DNA of 64,000 nucleotides from Methylococcaceae bacterium (GCA_013140705.1 JABFSH010000005.1:62001-126000), one strand, 5' to 3'. Positions 30,913-39,086 are shown, numbered from the stretch's first letter. The notes: generated from the letters alone by a model not told the origin. Numbers and translations: made by a program.

Positions 30913-31070
30913 TTCTGATAGCGGATTGTTCCGCGTTGGTAGCATTGGCGATCTGCGACGGACTGCATTTGCTGGAGCAATTGTTTGATACCGTGGGGTG
31001 CCGGAAACCGTTTACCAAGCAAACACTAACAAAATGGTTGACCGATCTGCAAGCGAGTTTGGGCTTTTGA
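30909..31070 (+). pseudogene. PIN-domain (DUF3368-type) toxin, frameshifted and truncated
   Basis: A TTG start overlaps the antitoxin stop, and the frame reads ILIADCSALVALAICDGLHL and LEQLFDTV, the typical start of DUF3368 PIN proteins with the first catalytic Asp. Near 30993-30999 the family reading continues only in another frame (VPETVYQA). After that no PIN sequence remains, so the two C-terminal acidic residues are missing. The product cannot be an active nuclease. A 46-codon frame at 31074-31214 follows, with no recognisable content. Confidence 0.75.
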
Positions 31071-31214
31071 AGGATGACGGCACAAACAGCAATGAAGCAG
31101 TTACTCAGTGCGCATATGTTGCGAACTGGCAGGAGAAAGGTGGAGCCCCTAACTCAAAACGAATTGTTAGTATCAATGATTGAAAAAATCGAAACTATAA
31201 AAAACCAAGAATAA

Positions 31215-31507
31215 TCCGATTCAGCGTATAAAACACCCTATAAAGCCGATTACCCTATCAATAATCGTCGCTTCGGAGCTTTTGGCGAAGACGTTATCGA
31301 TTAATATTTCCTTTGCGTTCAGAAAATCTAGGGTGAGCGCTGGTAGTTCTGTCATTTTTGTGGCACGATTCATTAAGCGCCATACTTGAGTTTGGTTCGG
31401 TCTTCAACTAACCGTAATTATACTCTTGTAGGGTGCTTTATTATTTATCAATGCATTGCTGCACTTTCTCAACTCCGAAACTTTAGTTTTAACATAAGAG
31501 ATTTCTC
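31215..31507. other. noncoding stretch before the helix-hairpin-helix gene
   Basis: No supported gene. It should hold the promoter of the gene starting at 31508; TACTCTTGTAGGG and TTTATTATTT elements are AT-rich, but I cannot place a firm promoter. Confidence 0.4.
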
Positions 31508-32236
31508 ATGTACGCAAACCAACCGCAATACAATACTTTACAGATAACCGGGCTTTCCTTGAATAGCTGCGGTTATGAAATTCAAAACAACCGGGTAATC
31601 ATCAATATTTCCGAAATTGCCAATCACCGTGAGTTAGAAAACGTCAGCGGCACCCTATCCATTGAATTATGGGCTCTTAATACACCTTATACGGGAGCCG
31701 ACTTTACTGGGGTTGTGCTTGCCAACACCCGTATCGGCGAACTTTTCGGTCAGCATTACCTTTCCGATTGCCGCTATGATCTTAACTTTCTGGAACCGCC
31801 GGAAGGCACCTGGTTTTTGACACTAATGCTGCGCGAATGGACCGAGACAGGTTATGCGAGCCGTGATTATGTTAATTTTACATTGCCTTATATCGTAAGT
31901 AACAAGCCCGCGATTACGCGCAATGATACTGACAATATCATCAACGTCTGTTTTTCTGGGAATAAAATCGCTTTGACGAGTACCGTTGCTGAAAAGTCCA
32001 CTATTCCGGCAGTTGTTAAAGTCAGTAACGCTGCTCAAGACAAAGAACAAAACGATGCTGCCATTTCTTTAAATAGTGCCAGTCTTCAAGATATTGTTTC
32101 AGTCAAAGGGATTTCCAAAAAGCTTGCGGAAAATATTGACGCTGCACGGCCTTTTGAATCCCTGGATGAAGTATTGAAAGTAAAAGGTATGGGGCCAAAA
32201 TTGTGGCAAAAGATTCGCAATTTTATATCGCTTTGA
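31508..32236 (+). CDS. helix-hairpin-helix protein with an N-terminal beta-rich domain
   Basis: The 242-residue protein has two parts. Residues 1 to about 130 are beta-strand rich (for example SGTLSIELWALNTPY and GTWFLTLMLREWTE) and lack cysteine clusters or a signal peptide; I do not recognise the domain. The last 60 residues form a ComEA-type tandem helix-hairpin-helix, LNSASLQDIVSVKGISKKLA followed by EVLKVKGMGPKLWQKIRNF, normally a non-specific DNA-binding unit. A linker of about 50 residues joins them. The gene stands alone between regions of transposon decay. A DNA-associated role is likely, but the partner of the first domain is unknown. Confidence 0.6.
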   Translation: MYANQPQYNTLQITGLSLNSCGYEIQNNRVIINISEIANHRELENVSGTLSIELWALNTPYTGADFTGVVLANTRIGELFGQHYLSDCRYDLNFLEPPEGTWFLTLMLREWTETGYASRDYVNFTLPYIVSNKPAITRNDTDNIINVCFSGNKIALTSTVAEKSTIPAVVKVSNAAQDKEQNDAAISLNSASLQDIVSVKGISKKLAENIDAARPFESLDEVLKVKGMGPKLWQKIRNFISL

Positions 32237-32521
32237 TTTCATAAATGGTAATTATGCAGTACTCTGCCGCACTCGCCAGAACTTTACTCCATAAAATCCG
32301 GTAGACGACCCTCTAAAAGCAGATTCAAATCTTGAACAGACGTGATTTTTGCTTCAAAACGGGAGGTGTCGGTCATTTCAAATCAACGAACCAACGGCTT
32401 TCTTGAACCCGTATTTTCACTGGATCAAGGCACGAATGACTTGCATTGTTGGCATGTTGATCACCTTGATGGAAGATGGGCACGCTCAACCTGCCGCAAC
32501 AAGTCCTAACTTTTCCAGGTC

Positions 32522-32561
32522 AGCCACTGCATCCGTCGGATTACCGACGGATGCAGTGGCT
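32522..32561. repeat. perfect 18-bp inverted repeat with 4-base loop
   Basis: AGCCACTGCATCCGTCGG, loop ATTA, then its exact complement. There is no T-run after it and no gene within 250 bases upstream, so it is not an obvious terminator. It may be a miniature mobile element or a structured RNA fragment. Confidence 0.8.
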
Positions 32562-32800
32562 TGCGGTCATTTGATTAACTACCCAGATGTAATCCAGCTT
32601 ATCATGACGCTATGCGGGCTCATCGATGCCGGCGTCATCTGACACTGGACTGGACAAACTGGAAGCAGGGTAGCACGACGCAAGGCCCAAAACATTTTTA
32701 GGTACGGGTTGGATTGAATCCGTACTGAATTGTATAAGCTTTTTTCCAGGTCAAATATGGATATGGCAAAAAATAACTTTCCGAATTATCCTGAAATCTT

Positions 32801-32871
32801 CGTAGAAGCGGCGCCTTCGCCGCGAACCGGGCATTCTGGGGGCTCAATCCCGGCGGGGCGCCGCGCCTACG
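32801..32871. repeat. REP-like palindromic element
   Basis: CGTAGAAGCGGCGCC at the left end and GGCGCCGCGCCTACG at the right end are near-perfect inverted copies (13 of 15), enclosing a GC-rich middle. This form (start GTAG, GGCGCC core) is typical of dispersed intergenic palindromes in gammaproteobacterial genomes. Confidence 0.6.
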
Positions 32872-33227
32872 TTTTTCTGTTTGACTGAAAAAAATGCAGG
32901 GAAGTTATTGGGGGTCACATCCAAAGCGGATCTTAATGTTGATTTCATTGCTGTTACCAACGCCACTGGCGTCCTCTGCAAAGAGGCTACTGGTAACCGG
33001 TTAATTTTTGTTACAGAAGCCAGTATGTTTCGAAGATTACTTGGATGTCGTCTCAGAGCGGATTATAATCCTTGCCCACCTTCAGTAATGAGGTGTTACA
33101 AAGAACCCTGTCTGCCATAATAAAAACTACAAAAAGTGGGTATAGCCTGCATATTCCGGGGAAAACAGAAAATGCTGGCTATTATTATGAGGACACTTAA
33201 ATTGGAACAGGTTTCAACTTAAATAAT

Positions 33228-33821
33228 ATGATTGAACAATTTTTTACCGATTCACTGAAGGAATACGGTTACGTTATTCTGTTCCTGTGGTGCGTGTTGG
33301 AAGGCGAAATGGGCCTTGTTATGGGAGGCATCATGTCACATACCGGAGACATGCAATATTTTCTGACGGTCTTTGTAGCGGGACTGGGCGGATTTGCCGG
33401 TGACCAGATTTATTTTTCCCTGGGACGTTTCAATAAAGGCTTGATTCAACGAAAACTGTATAAGCAGCGACGTAAATTTGCCATTGCGCATTTGTTATTA
33501 AGTAAATACGGCTGGCCTATTATTTTCATGCAGCGCTATATGTATGGTTTAAGAACGGTTATTCCAATGTCGATTGGGACAACCAAATTTCCGGCAAGAA
33601 AATTTGCCTTAATCAATCTGTTAAGTGCCTGGGTTTGGGCTGCCATCACCGTGACGCCCGCTTATATTTTTGGCAGTGAGTTGCTGGATCTTGTTGTTAT
33701 TGCCAAAGAACACTGGTATTTTGCGTTACCAGTTGCTGCTCTCTTGCTATATGCCATTCATGCCTATTTTAATAAGCTGGAGCAGCATTTTTTAAACAAG
33801 CGCATAGATCGTTCAAAGTAA
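33228..33821 (+). CDS. DedA/VTT-family membrane protein
   Basis: The 197-residue protein shows the DedA pattern: LFLWCVLEGEMGLVMGGIMS at the N-terminus, a GGFAGDQIYFSLGRF segment, and the FMQRYMYGLRTVIPMSIG motif. In that motif the arginines correspond to the conserved F-x-R-x-x-P/G-x-R sequence; a four-helix C-terminal part follows. DedA proteins are thought to move undecaprenyl phosphate or phospholipids across the inner membrane. The first acidic residue is preserved (EGE). It precedes a cupin gene by 63 bases in the same direction. Confidence 0.85.
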   Translation: MIEQFFTDSLKEYGYVILFLWCVLEGEMGLVMGGIMSHTGDMQYFLTVFVAGLGGFAGDQIYFSLGRFNKGLIQRKLYKQRRKFAIAHLLLSKYGWPIIFMQRYMYGLRTVIPMSIGTTKFPARKFALINLLSAWVWAAITVTPAYIFGSELLDLVVIAKEHWYFALPVAALLLYAIHAYFNKLEQHFLNKRIDRSK

Positions 33822-33884
33822 CCATCCGCATCGTGTAATGATTGTTTTCGGGCCTTCATCGTTGAATGGTAATAGTGAAAATCC

Positions 33885-34259
33885 ATGAAAGAAAACATTC
33901 ATCGATTTAAACCGGATGCCGAGTTTTATACGACTGAATTGTGTTACATCAATGAACTCTCCAATCGGCCAGAAGACCCGGATTTATCAATTGCACAAGC
34001 CAGAGTTCTGGCTGGCGTTACCACCCGGTGGCATCGACTGCATGGTATTATCGAACGTTATGTCATTTTGGAAGGTGAGGGACTGGTAGAGATTGGCTGT
34101 CTTGAGCCACAAAGCGTAAGACAGGGCGATGTCGTCGTTATCCCCGAGTTATGTCGCCAACGCGTAACTAACACGGGTGTCAATGATCTTGTTTTTCTTG
34201 CACTCTGTTCGCCTCGCTTCCGCCAGGATGCTTACGAAGATATTGATGATGCTCATTGA
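33885..34259 (+). CDS. cupin-domain protein
   Basis: The 124-residue protein is a single cupin barrel without a signal peptide. The first motif reads TRWHRLHGIIERYVILEGEG (H-x-x-H with a following Glu) and the second includes GDVVVIPELCRQRVTNTG. Only part of the usual metal triad is obvious. Small cytoplasmic cupins of this sort often bind a sugar or organic acid. It follows the DedA gene and may be cotranscribed with it; no function can be named. Confidence 0.75.
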   Translation: MKENIHRFKPDAEFYTTELCYINELSNRPEDPDLSIAQARVLAGVTTRWHRLHGIIERYVILEGEGLVEIGCLEPQSVRQGDVVVIPELCRQRVTNTGVNDLVFLALCSPRFRQDAYEDIDDAH

Positions 34260-34624
34260 AAATAACATCACCCCCTCAGTGTTTGCGCACAACCGGAAGC
34301 AATCTTTACGATCAATTGTTTCTTGTCGATATTAACCTGACCAATGTAGGACATTGATGGCGTTTGGCAATTCAGGCGCGCGCTGCATCATATCGTCCAA
34401 TTTTGAGAGACCCTGCTCTTTTAGACAGATAAAATTTCTTCAAGCCAAAGAGCGATATGTGACAAAAAATTTATGACATATGGTAGCCTCTAAAACCTGC
34501 ACTCAGACAAACTCATCGCGAACAGGTATCTAATTAAATCAATAGTTTAACTAGTCGTACTGAGCTTGTCGAGGCAAGATCGGGTAATTGTTAAAGGATC
34601 CCATAAGATTAATCAGAGGTGTAA
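34260..34624. other. noncoding stretch upstream of the dusA fragment
   Basis: No supported gene. A CGTACTGAGCTTGTCGAGGCA segment (34556-34576) is a sequence often seen in dispersed intergenic repeats. The original dusA promoter is expected here. Confidence 0.4.
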
Positions 34625-34720
34625 ATGATAGCTACCGCGGACGGCCAACCAACAACCAGTTATAAGGCATCGAGATTTTCAGTGGCCCCGATGATGGATT
34701 GGACAGACAAATTAAAATAA
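34625..34720 (+). pseudogene. dusA: 5' fragment of dusA (tRNA-dihydrouridine synthase A), likely integration scar
   Basis: After an AGAGGTG binding site the ATG opens a 31-codon frame that ends in RFSVAPMMDWTD, the diagnostic start of DusA, then three unrelated codons and a stop. The match breaks off right after ATGATGGATTGGACAGAC. The 5' end of dusA around this segment is a recognised target of tyrosine-recombinase islands and prophages, which leave such a stub at one end. The remainder of dusA is not in the window. I read this as the left attachment site of the element that carries the tra genes. Confidence 0.8.
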
Positions 34721-34741
34721 CATAAACGAATCAATAATATA

Positions 34742-34771
34742 ATAAATGCACAAAAAAATTTGTGCATTTAT
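34742..34771. repeat. 13-bp perfect inverted repeat plus extra half-site
   Basis: ATAAATGCACAAA and TTTGTGCATTTAT enclose four bases. A further GTGCATTT copy follows at once (34773-34780), so the GTGCATTT unit occurs twice in direct order and once inverted. The position 22 bases inside the dusA junction fits binding sites for an integrase or directionality factor. Confidence 0.65.
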
Positions 34772-34851
34772 AGTGCATTTTGAGATGGCTGATCGCGAAT
34801 GAGCAATGAGCGAAGCGCCCCTTCAGCAGAGGAAAATGAAAATATATTGTT

Positions 34852-34897
34852 TTTATAAAAACAAGTAAATATAATTTATAAAAACAAGTTAATATAT
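34852..34897 (+). repeat. two adjacent 23-bp direct repeats before the Fic gene
   Basis: TTTATAAAAACAAGTAAATA begins at 34852 and TTTATAAAAACAAGTTAATA at 34875, each extended to 23 bases, with one mismatch in the quoted part. They end 28 bases before the Fic start codon and overlap the likely promoter, so they are good candidates for operator sites of the Fic protein's own N-terminal winged-helix domain. Confidence 0.7.
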
Positions 34898-34925
34898 TTT
34901 TTAATAACAAACAAATTGATCCGTC

Positions 34926-36503
34926 ATGGGCAGACAGCGTATCCCGGAAAACAAAAAATTAGCCGCCGCTTTGGCCGCATTGCATAATGTGCTGGGTTCA
35001 GATCTTGGGGTTGTTAGGGGCAATCAGCTTAAACAGTCTGAACGTGAAATTCTGCAAAAAAATGGCTTTTTGCAGGAAATTATCAAAGGCTGGTACTTTG
35101 TTTCCGATCCAACCGCTTCGCCGGGAGACACAACACCTTTCTTTGCCAATTATTGGGAGTATGTGTCACGCTACCTTCAGGAGCGATTCGGTGACCAATA
35201 TTGTTTAAGCCCGGAGCACTCATTGTTAATGCATGCCGAAAACAATGTCATTCCTAAGCAGGTCAATATTCTCACCAGCCAGAATGCCACTTATAAAGTT
35301 GACTTGTATGGCGATTACTCACTATTCATTTACCCAGGCAAATCGGCTCAGGGTAAATCATTAAAACAAATCGTACGCGGTGTTTACTGCTTGACGGCGC
35401 CGGTTTGCCTGACGGCATTGGGACCGCGTTTTTTTCAATCGAATGCCGGCGATATCCAGATTGTCATGAGCAAGATCGGCGATCCCTCCGAGATCGCTGT
35501 TTTGGCCGAACTCAATGCGGTTGGTGTCGGTAGACTGATTGGTGCTTATCGACAAATAGGCGATCAATCTTTCGCTGACGGCATTCAAAAACAGTTGGAT
35601 GGCTTGCCGATCAAAGTAGTCGTTACCAACTCACCGTTCGATCAAAACCCGATCTATCACTTGAGCGCTCGAAATCGCCATGCCTTGTATTCCAGGATCA
35701 AATTGTTATGGAGCAAGCATCGAAATACAGTCCTGGCATACAAGCCAAAGATTGAGGTAATCGATGTCGCCCAGGATCATTATCTGGCTGCCATAGAATC
35801 ATTGAAAATCGAGGATGCCTACCACAGTCTATCTATCGAGCGTTATCGAGTAACGCCAGAGCTCATCCAAAAGATTGCTGAAGGCCAATGGAATTCCGAT
35901 TCACCGGAAGACAGGCAACATATTGCAGCCATGGCGGCCAAAGGATATTTGCTCGCCTTCAGTCTCGTTAAAGGTGATGCTGGACAGGCTTATGCGCATA
36001 AGAGATCGGCAGCGGATTTATTTGCGGATCATCATCAAGCCTGGTTTCGTCAGCTATTTGCACCATCAGTCGATGCCGGTATATTGAAGCCAAGTGATTT
36101 GATCGGTTATCGTCGGCATATGGTTTTTCTACGTGGATCATTGCACTCGCCTCCACACTTTGATCATGTGCTGGACGGTATGGAGGCGCTCAAGGAATGT
36201 ATGGTCGATGAAGGTGATGCGTTCGTTCGGGCAACATTGAGTCATTGGTTGCTGGGATATATTCACCCCTTTATGGATGGCAATGGCCGGATGGCACGCT
36301 TTACCATGAACCTTATGCTGGCCGAGGGCGGCTATCCTTGGACTGTCATTCGAGTGGATGATCGCGAGGCTTATATGGAAGCACTGGAAATCGCCAGTGC
36401 AAAAGATGATCTTGAGCCGTTTGCGCGGTTTCTGGCGGATCGGATCGTACTTGCGCACAGCAAAATTGCAAATATCGACTACAATGCAACGGGTAATACG
36501 TGA
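34926..36503 (+). CDS. Fic-domain protein with AbiEi-like N-terminal domain
   Basis: The 525-residue protein has an N-terminal half resembling AbiEi-type antitoxins: a winged helix (residues 5-60, ending LQEIIKGWYFV) and an LSPEHSLLMHAENNVIPKQV segment. The C-terminal half is a Fic domain with the intact active-site loop HPFMDGNGRMAR near residue 446. Fic enzymes transfer AMP or related groups onto target proteins. The segment YHSLSIERYRVT (about residue 300) is where Fic proteins with an internal inhibitory helix usually read S-x-x-I-E-G; here Gly is replaced by Arg. It is the first gene after the dusA scar, next to tandem repeats that it may bind. Confidence 0.85.
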   Translation: MGRQRIPENKKLAAALAALHNVLGSDLGVVRGNQLKQSEREILQKNGFLQEIIKGWYFVSDPTASPGDTTPFFANYWEYVSRYLQERFGDQYCLSPEHSLLMHAENNVIPKQVNILTSQNATYKVDLYGDYSLFIYPGKSAQGKSLKQIVRGVYCLTAPVCLTALGPRFFQSNAGDIQIVMSKIGDPSEIAVLAELNAVGVGRLIGAYRQIGDQSFADGIQKQLDGLPIKVVVTNSPFDQNPIYHLSARNRHALYSRIKLLWSKHRNTVLAYKPKIEVIDVAQDHYLAAIESLKIEDAYHSLSIERYRVTPELIQKIAEGQWNSDSPEDRQHIAAMAAKGYLLAFSLVKGDAGQAYAHKRSAADLFADHHQAWFRQLFAPSVDAGILKPSDLIGYRRHMVFLRGSLHSPPHFDHVLDGMEALKECMVDEGDAFVRATLSHWLLGYIHPFMDGNGRMARFTMNLMLAEGGYPWTVIRVDDREAYMEALEIASAKDDLEPFARFLADRIVLAHSKIANIDYNATGNT

Positions 36504-37113
36504 AAAATATCGGGTTACGACCTTGATTTGGCGTACCACAACAGATCAAAAACCGTTAAAAGTATGTCGGGGTTGAAACTGTGTTGAATTACATAAAGGC
36601 TGAACTAAAAGTGCTAAGTACAAGCAACAACCGAAGAGATGGTGACTCTGAGGGTCGACATCACTTCGCTTGAACAGCAAACTTGCGTATTTCACTCCAA
36701 TGCGTCCACCCGGAATTATATGAAGCAGCCAGCTATAATTTTACACCAAACGAGCCACCGAAAATCGCTTGAAAGCAGTTGCTGGCAAATATCAAATTTG
36801 GAGTTCGCTGATCGTCCCAGTCCGGCCATTATGTAGAGTATCAAATTATGAGCAGTGGCGTTACGACGGACAAGCCAAACTAGATTTTCAGAAGCTCACA
36901 GGCTAGAGAGCAGGTAAAGGCCTTAACATAATTTCTGCTGGTGAATCTTGCCTCATTGTCACTCTTAAACGCCGCCGTCAGTAGAACATGACGTAAAATC
37001 AGGTCGCTTAGGGTTTGATTAAAACGTTACATCGCAAGTGCTCCACCAGACGCATTGATCCAGTTCTGCAAAAAGGCAGAAATTATGTAAGGGAAGAATA
37101 TCAAAGCAGGATG
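36504..37113. other. noncoding stretch between the Fic gene and the activator operon
   Basis: About 600 bases without a credible gene, tRNA or repeat. Codon use in all open frames looks random. It could hold remnants of lost genes (for example the integrase), but nothing is recognisable. Confidence 0.5.
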
Positions 37114-37371
37114 TCAATCGTTCATTTTTCCCCAGGTTTGTTTGGCTTCGTCTAATTTTTGGTCGATAAATTCGGCTAAGGTCCCAGCATCAACAAACCA
37201 ACGAGACTTTTGCCCCCCAATTCGAACACAAGGGAATGGAAGTTGTTGTTTAGCTGCTTTGTTTTTAGCAGTTTGCACATCAATGTCTAGGAACTTTGGG
37301 GCAACCAACTCTAAAGGGATCTGTGCTGTACCAAACTCGGCCAGTAAAGCGAAGTAGGTTGATACTTTCAT
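37114..37371 (-). CDS. PrtN-like (pyocin-activator family) small regulator
   Basis: From the ATG at complement 37369-37371 the product has 85 residues: MKVSTYFALLAEFGTAQIPL, then a helix-turn-helix-like stretch and KQQLPFPCVRIGGQKSRWFV. This is the pattern of the PyocinActivator family (PrtN), small DNA-binding proteins that act as transcription activators in pyocins or as accessory factors in mobile elements. An upstream in-frame TTG (37392) overlaps the stop of the FlhC-like gene and could be the true, coupled start. It is the last gene of a five-gene operon. Given the dusA scar, a role as excision directionality factor is possible but unproven. Confidence 0.65.
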   Translation of the reverse strand: MKVSTYFALLAEFGTAQIPLELVAPKFLDIDVQTAKNKAAKQQLPFPCVRIGGQKSRWFVDAGTLAEFIDQKLDEAKQTWGKMND

Positions 37372-37388
37372 AGGAGTATTTCTTGAGT

Positions 37389-37856
37389 TCAACTTTTACA
37401 AACACAGCACACATTATGCTCCAGTTCATTATTAATTAACTTCGCACTGCGACAATGGCTACAACGCACTAATTTAAGAACGCCGACATCTAGCCACTTT
37501 GAAATTGTCCAAGCATCTGAGAAATCAAGCAGTGGATAGGCGTTTGATACGGATTTGATATACGAACAGTAACGTCGATAACCATTAATCACACGTCTTG
37601 CACAGTGTCGACGATTCTCAAGTCGAAAAAAAACAGCGCAAAGCGTGGCCTCTTTAAATTTTGAAAAACTTTTACTCATAAATTGAGGTGACGTTCTTAT
37701 CGGACCGCTCGATGGGGAGCGTTGATGCATTTCCACAAACGCCTTGCGAAGAATTGCGGGTGACAAACCAGTTTCTTTGGCTACGATGGATATCCGTGGT
37801 TTAAGAGACAGTAGTTCCACTGCTAAGGCGTATCGATTAAGCGTATTCAGACTCAT
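37389..37856 (-). CDS. FlhC-like transcriptional activator (copy A)
   Basis: The 155-residue protein follows FlhC in order: an N-terminal helix (NRYALAVELLSLKPRISIVA), a helix-turn-helix (KETGLSPAILRKAFVEMHQR), and a middle segment RVINGYRRYCSYIKSV. The C-terminal zinc site is built from CSHC and CCVC. FlhC-like proteins SetC and AcaC are half of the master activators of SXT/R391 and IncC conjugation. The gene overlaps the STAS-like gene by 20 bases, so the operon is very compact. It is the shorter of two FlhC-like genes here. Confidence 0.75.
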   Translation of the reverse strand: MSLNTLNRYALAVELLSLKPRISIVAKETGLSPAILRKAFVEMHQRSPSSGPIRTSPQFMSKSFSKFKEATLCAVFFRLENRRHCARRVINGYRRYCSYIKSVSNAYPLLDFSDAWTISKWLDVGVLKLVRCSHCRSAKLINNELEHNVCCVCKS

Positions 37857-38445
37857 AAACGTCCTCTAAGTCGCCAACGATATTCAAAAACACATCAATC
37901 TCAGACGCTTCAAACGCGGCCAACCTTGTGGCAAATTCCGGAGTAAATCGCGGCTTAAAACAGATAATACCGGCATTGGCAATCCGACGAATCAGCTCAA
38001 TGTCCATATTTGAAAAGAACCCTGCCATGCTGCTGTTGATGCCAAAAATGACTTGTGCCTCCGATGGATCACGTCTTGACAACTCCCGGGCCTTGATCAG
38101 CAGCTCACAAGTTAGATCCGATATGTCACCGAAGGACCTTGTCTGACGCGCGGAAAGTTTGTCCATATAAGCACTTGTTTGATCACAGGCTGCTTGATAA
38201 GAAGAGAGGTGTTCATCCTTGAGATTGATTAATCTCAGCCTATTATTTAGGGCATGACTGCCAAACTCGATGACGAGGGGAAAAATAAAATCCTGAAAAA
38301 AAAGTGGCGAGACATTTGCAACGCCAGCAAAGTCAACTAAACATTCATCTTCTGAATTAATCAGTTTTTCTGTAATGATTTTGGAAAGCCGGGTGCCTTG
38401 ATTAGTCAAGATGTCACGCTTGAAAAGTCCTTTTAAACAAATCAT
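37837..38445 (-). CDS. STAS-like (DUF4325-type) domain protein
   Basis: The 202-residue protein has an N-terminal part that resembles STAS-like DUF4325 domains: GTRLSKIITEKLINSEDECL, then VDFAGVANVSPLFFQDFIFP, then NRLRLINLKDEH. These domains often sit in regulators or next to histidine-kinase-like ATPases and are thought to mediate partner switching. The second half (ARELSRRDPSEAQVIFGINS and onward) is unrecognised. It lies between the two FlhC-like genes with overlaps on both sides, so it is probably part of the same control circuit; an anti-activator or co-activator role is an inference. Confidence 0.6.
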   Translation of the reverse strand: MICLKGLFKRDILTNQGTRLSKIITEKLINSEDECLVDFAGVANVSPLFFQDFIFPLVIEFGSHALNNRLRLINLKDEHLSSYQAACDQTSAYMDKLSARQTRSFGDISDLTCELLIKARELSRRDPSEAQVIFGINSSMAGFFSNMDIELIRRIANAGIICFKPRFTPEFATRLAAFEASEIDVFLNIVGDLEDVYESEYA

Positions 38446-39071
38446 AAGTCATCCTTGTTCAAGGATGTTTCGATGTGTGACTTTTTCTTTCTTTTCGTCC
38501 TATGTATCCGTGGACGTGTGTGTAATTGCTTCCATTTTTGTCGGCCTGTAGAGTCGGAAGTCGCGTCACATAGCGGACAGAACTTGTAGGGGTCTGGAAA
38601 TTCTCTGATAGCGACATAGGTTGAATGACATCGACTGCACGTCATTCCGCAGAGGTATGACATGCTGATCTGCTGACCTATATGCCAAGCTCTATTGATG
38701 TTCAGAATCTTTGGTTTGTCCATCAATGTCTGTTCGTAAAGCGTATAGGCTGCGAGATAAATTTCGCCCTTGCACGCTGTGGTGTTTCTGGAAATTTTTT
38801 GAAAAATGTTGAAGTAAATCGATGCGTGCAGGCAGTTCTCGGGTGACTTTGTGATCCAGTCAGGATCGTAGGGCAATAAGCCGGCCTTAGGTCCGTGGCC
38901 GTGAATTTCTTTATGAAACTGGAGCGCTGATGCCTTGGAGATTTGGCATACCGATCTGACTATCGAGGGACGGCCTCCTTTTTCTATAATGCCTTTAGCC
39001 AGATCCAGTTTCCTTTTTAGCCCCAAAATGTCGCTCTCTTTTGGTGTTAGTCGCAGATGTGATTCCGTCAT
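38442..39071 (-). CDS. FlhC-like transcriptional activator (copy B)
   Basis: The 209-residue product is also FlhC-like: LGLKRKLDLAKGIIEKGGRP, a helix-turn-helix around VRSVCQISKASALQFHKEIH, the family-typical GLLPYDPDWITKSPENCLHA, and a zinc site with CSRC and CPLC. The GLLPYDPDW segment corresponds to G-x-x-P-x-S-x-D-W of FlhC and is better preserved than in copy A. A basic tail rich in Lys and Arg follows. It is 15 bases downstream of the FlhD-like gene, so these two probably form the DNA-binding heteromer. Confidence 0.8.
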   Translation of the reverse strand: MTESHLRLTPKESDILGLKRKLDLAKGIIEKGGRPSIVRSVCQISKASALQFHKEIHGHGPKAGLLPYDPDWITKSPENCLHASIYFNIFQKISRNTTACKGEIYLAAYTLYEQTLMDKPKILNINRAWHIGQQISMSYLCGMTCSRCHSTYVAIREFPDPYKFCPLCDATSDSTGRQKWKQLHTRPRIHRTKRKKKSHIETSLNKDDL

Positions 39072-39086
39072 GTTGCCAAGCTCCCT

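Larger units (their letters stand above)
32237..33227. other. gene-poor stretch with two palindromic elements
   Basis: No frame in this kilobase looks coding. It holds an 18-base-pair perfect hairpin (32522-32561) and a REP-like element (32801-32871). A 30-codon minus-strand frame (32284-32376) starting MTDTSRFEAKITSVQDL may be the relic of a gene start, without a recognised family. Confidence 0.5.

Noticed and set aside
32881-33120. 79-codon open frame on the + strand
   Set aside because: It starts with TTG without a binding site and shows no recognisable domain or coding bias.
36639-36836. 65-codon open frame between the Fic gene and the activator operon
   Set aside because: No start signal, no domain and no coupling with neighbours.
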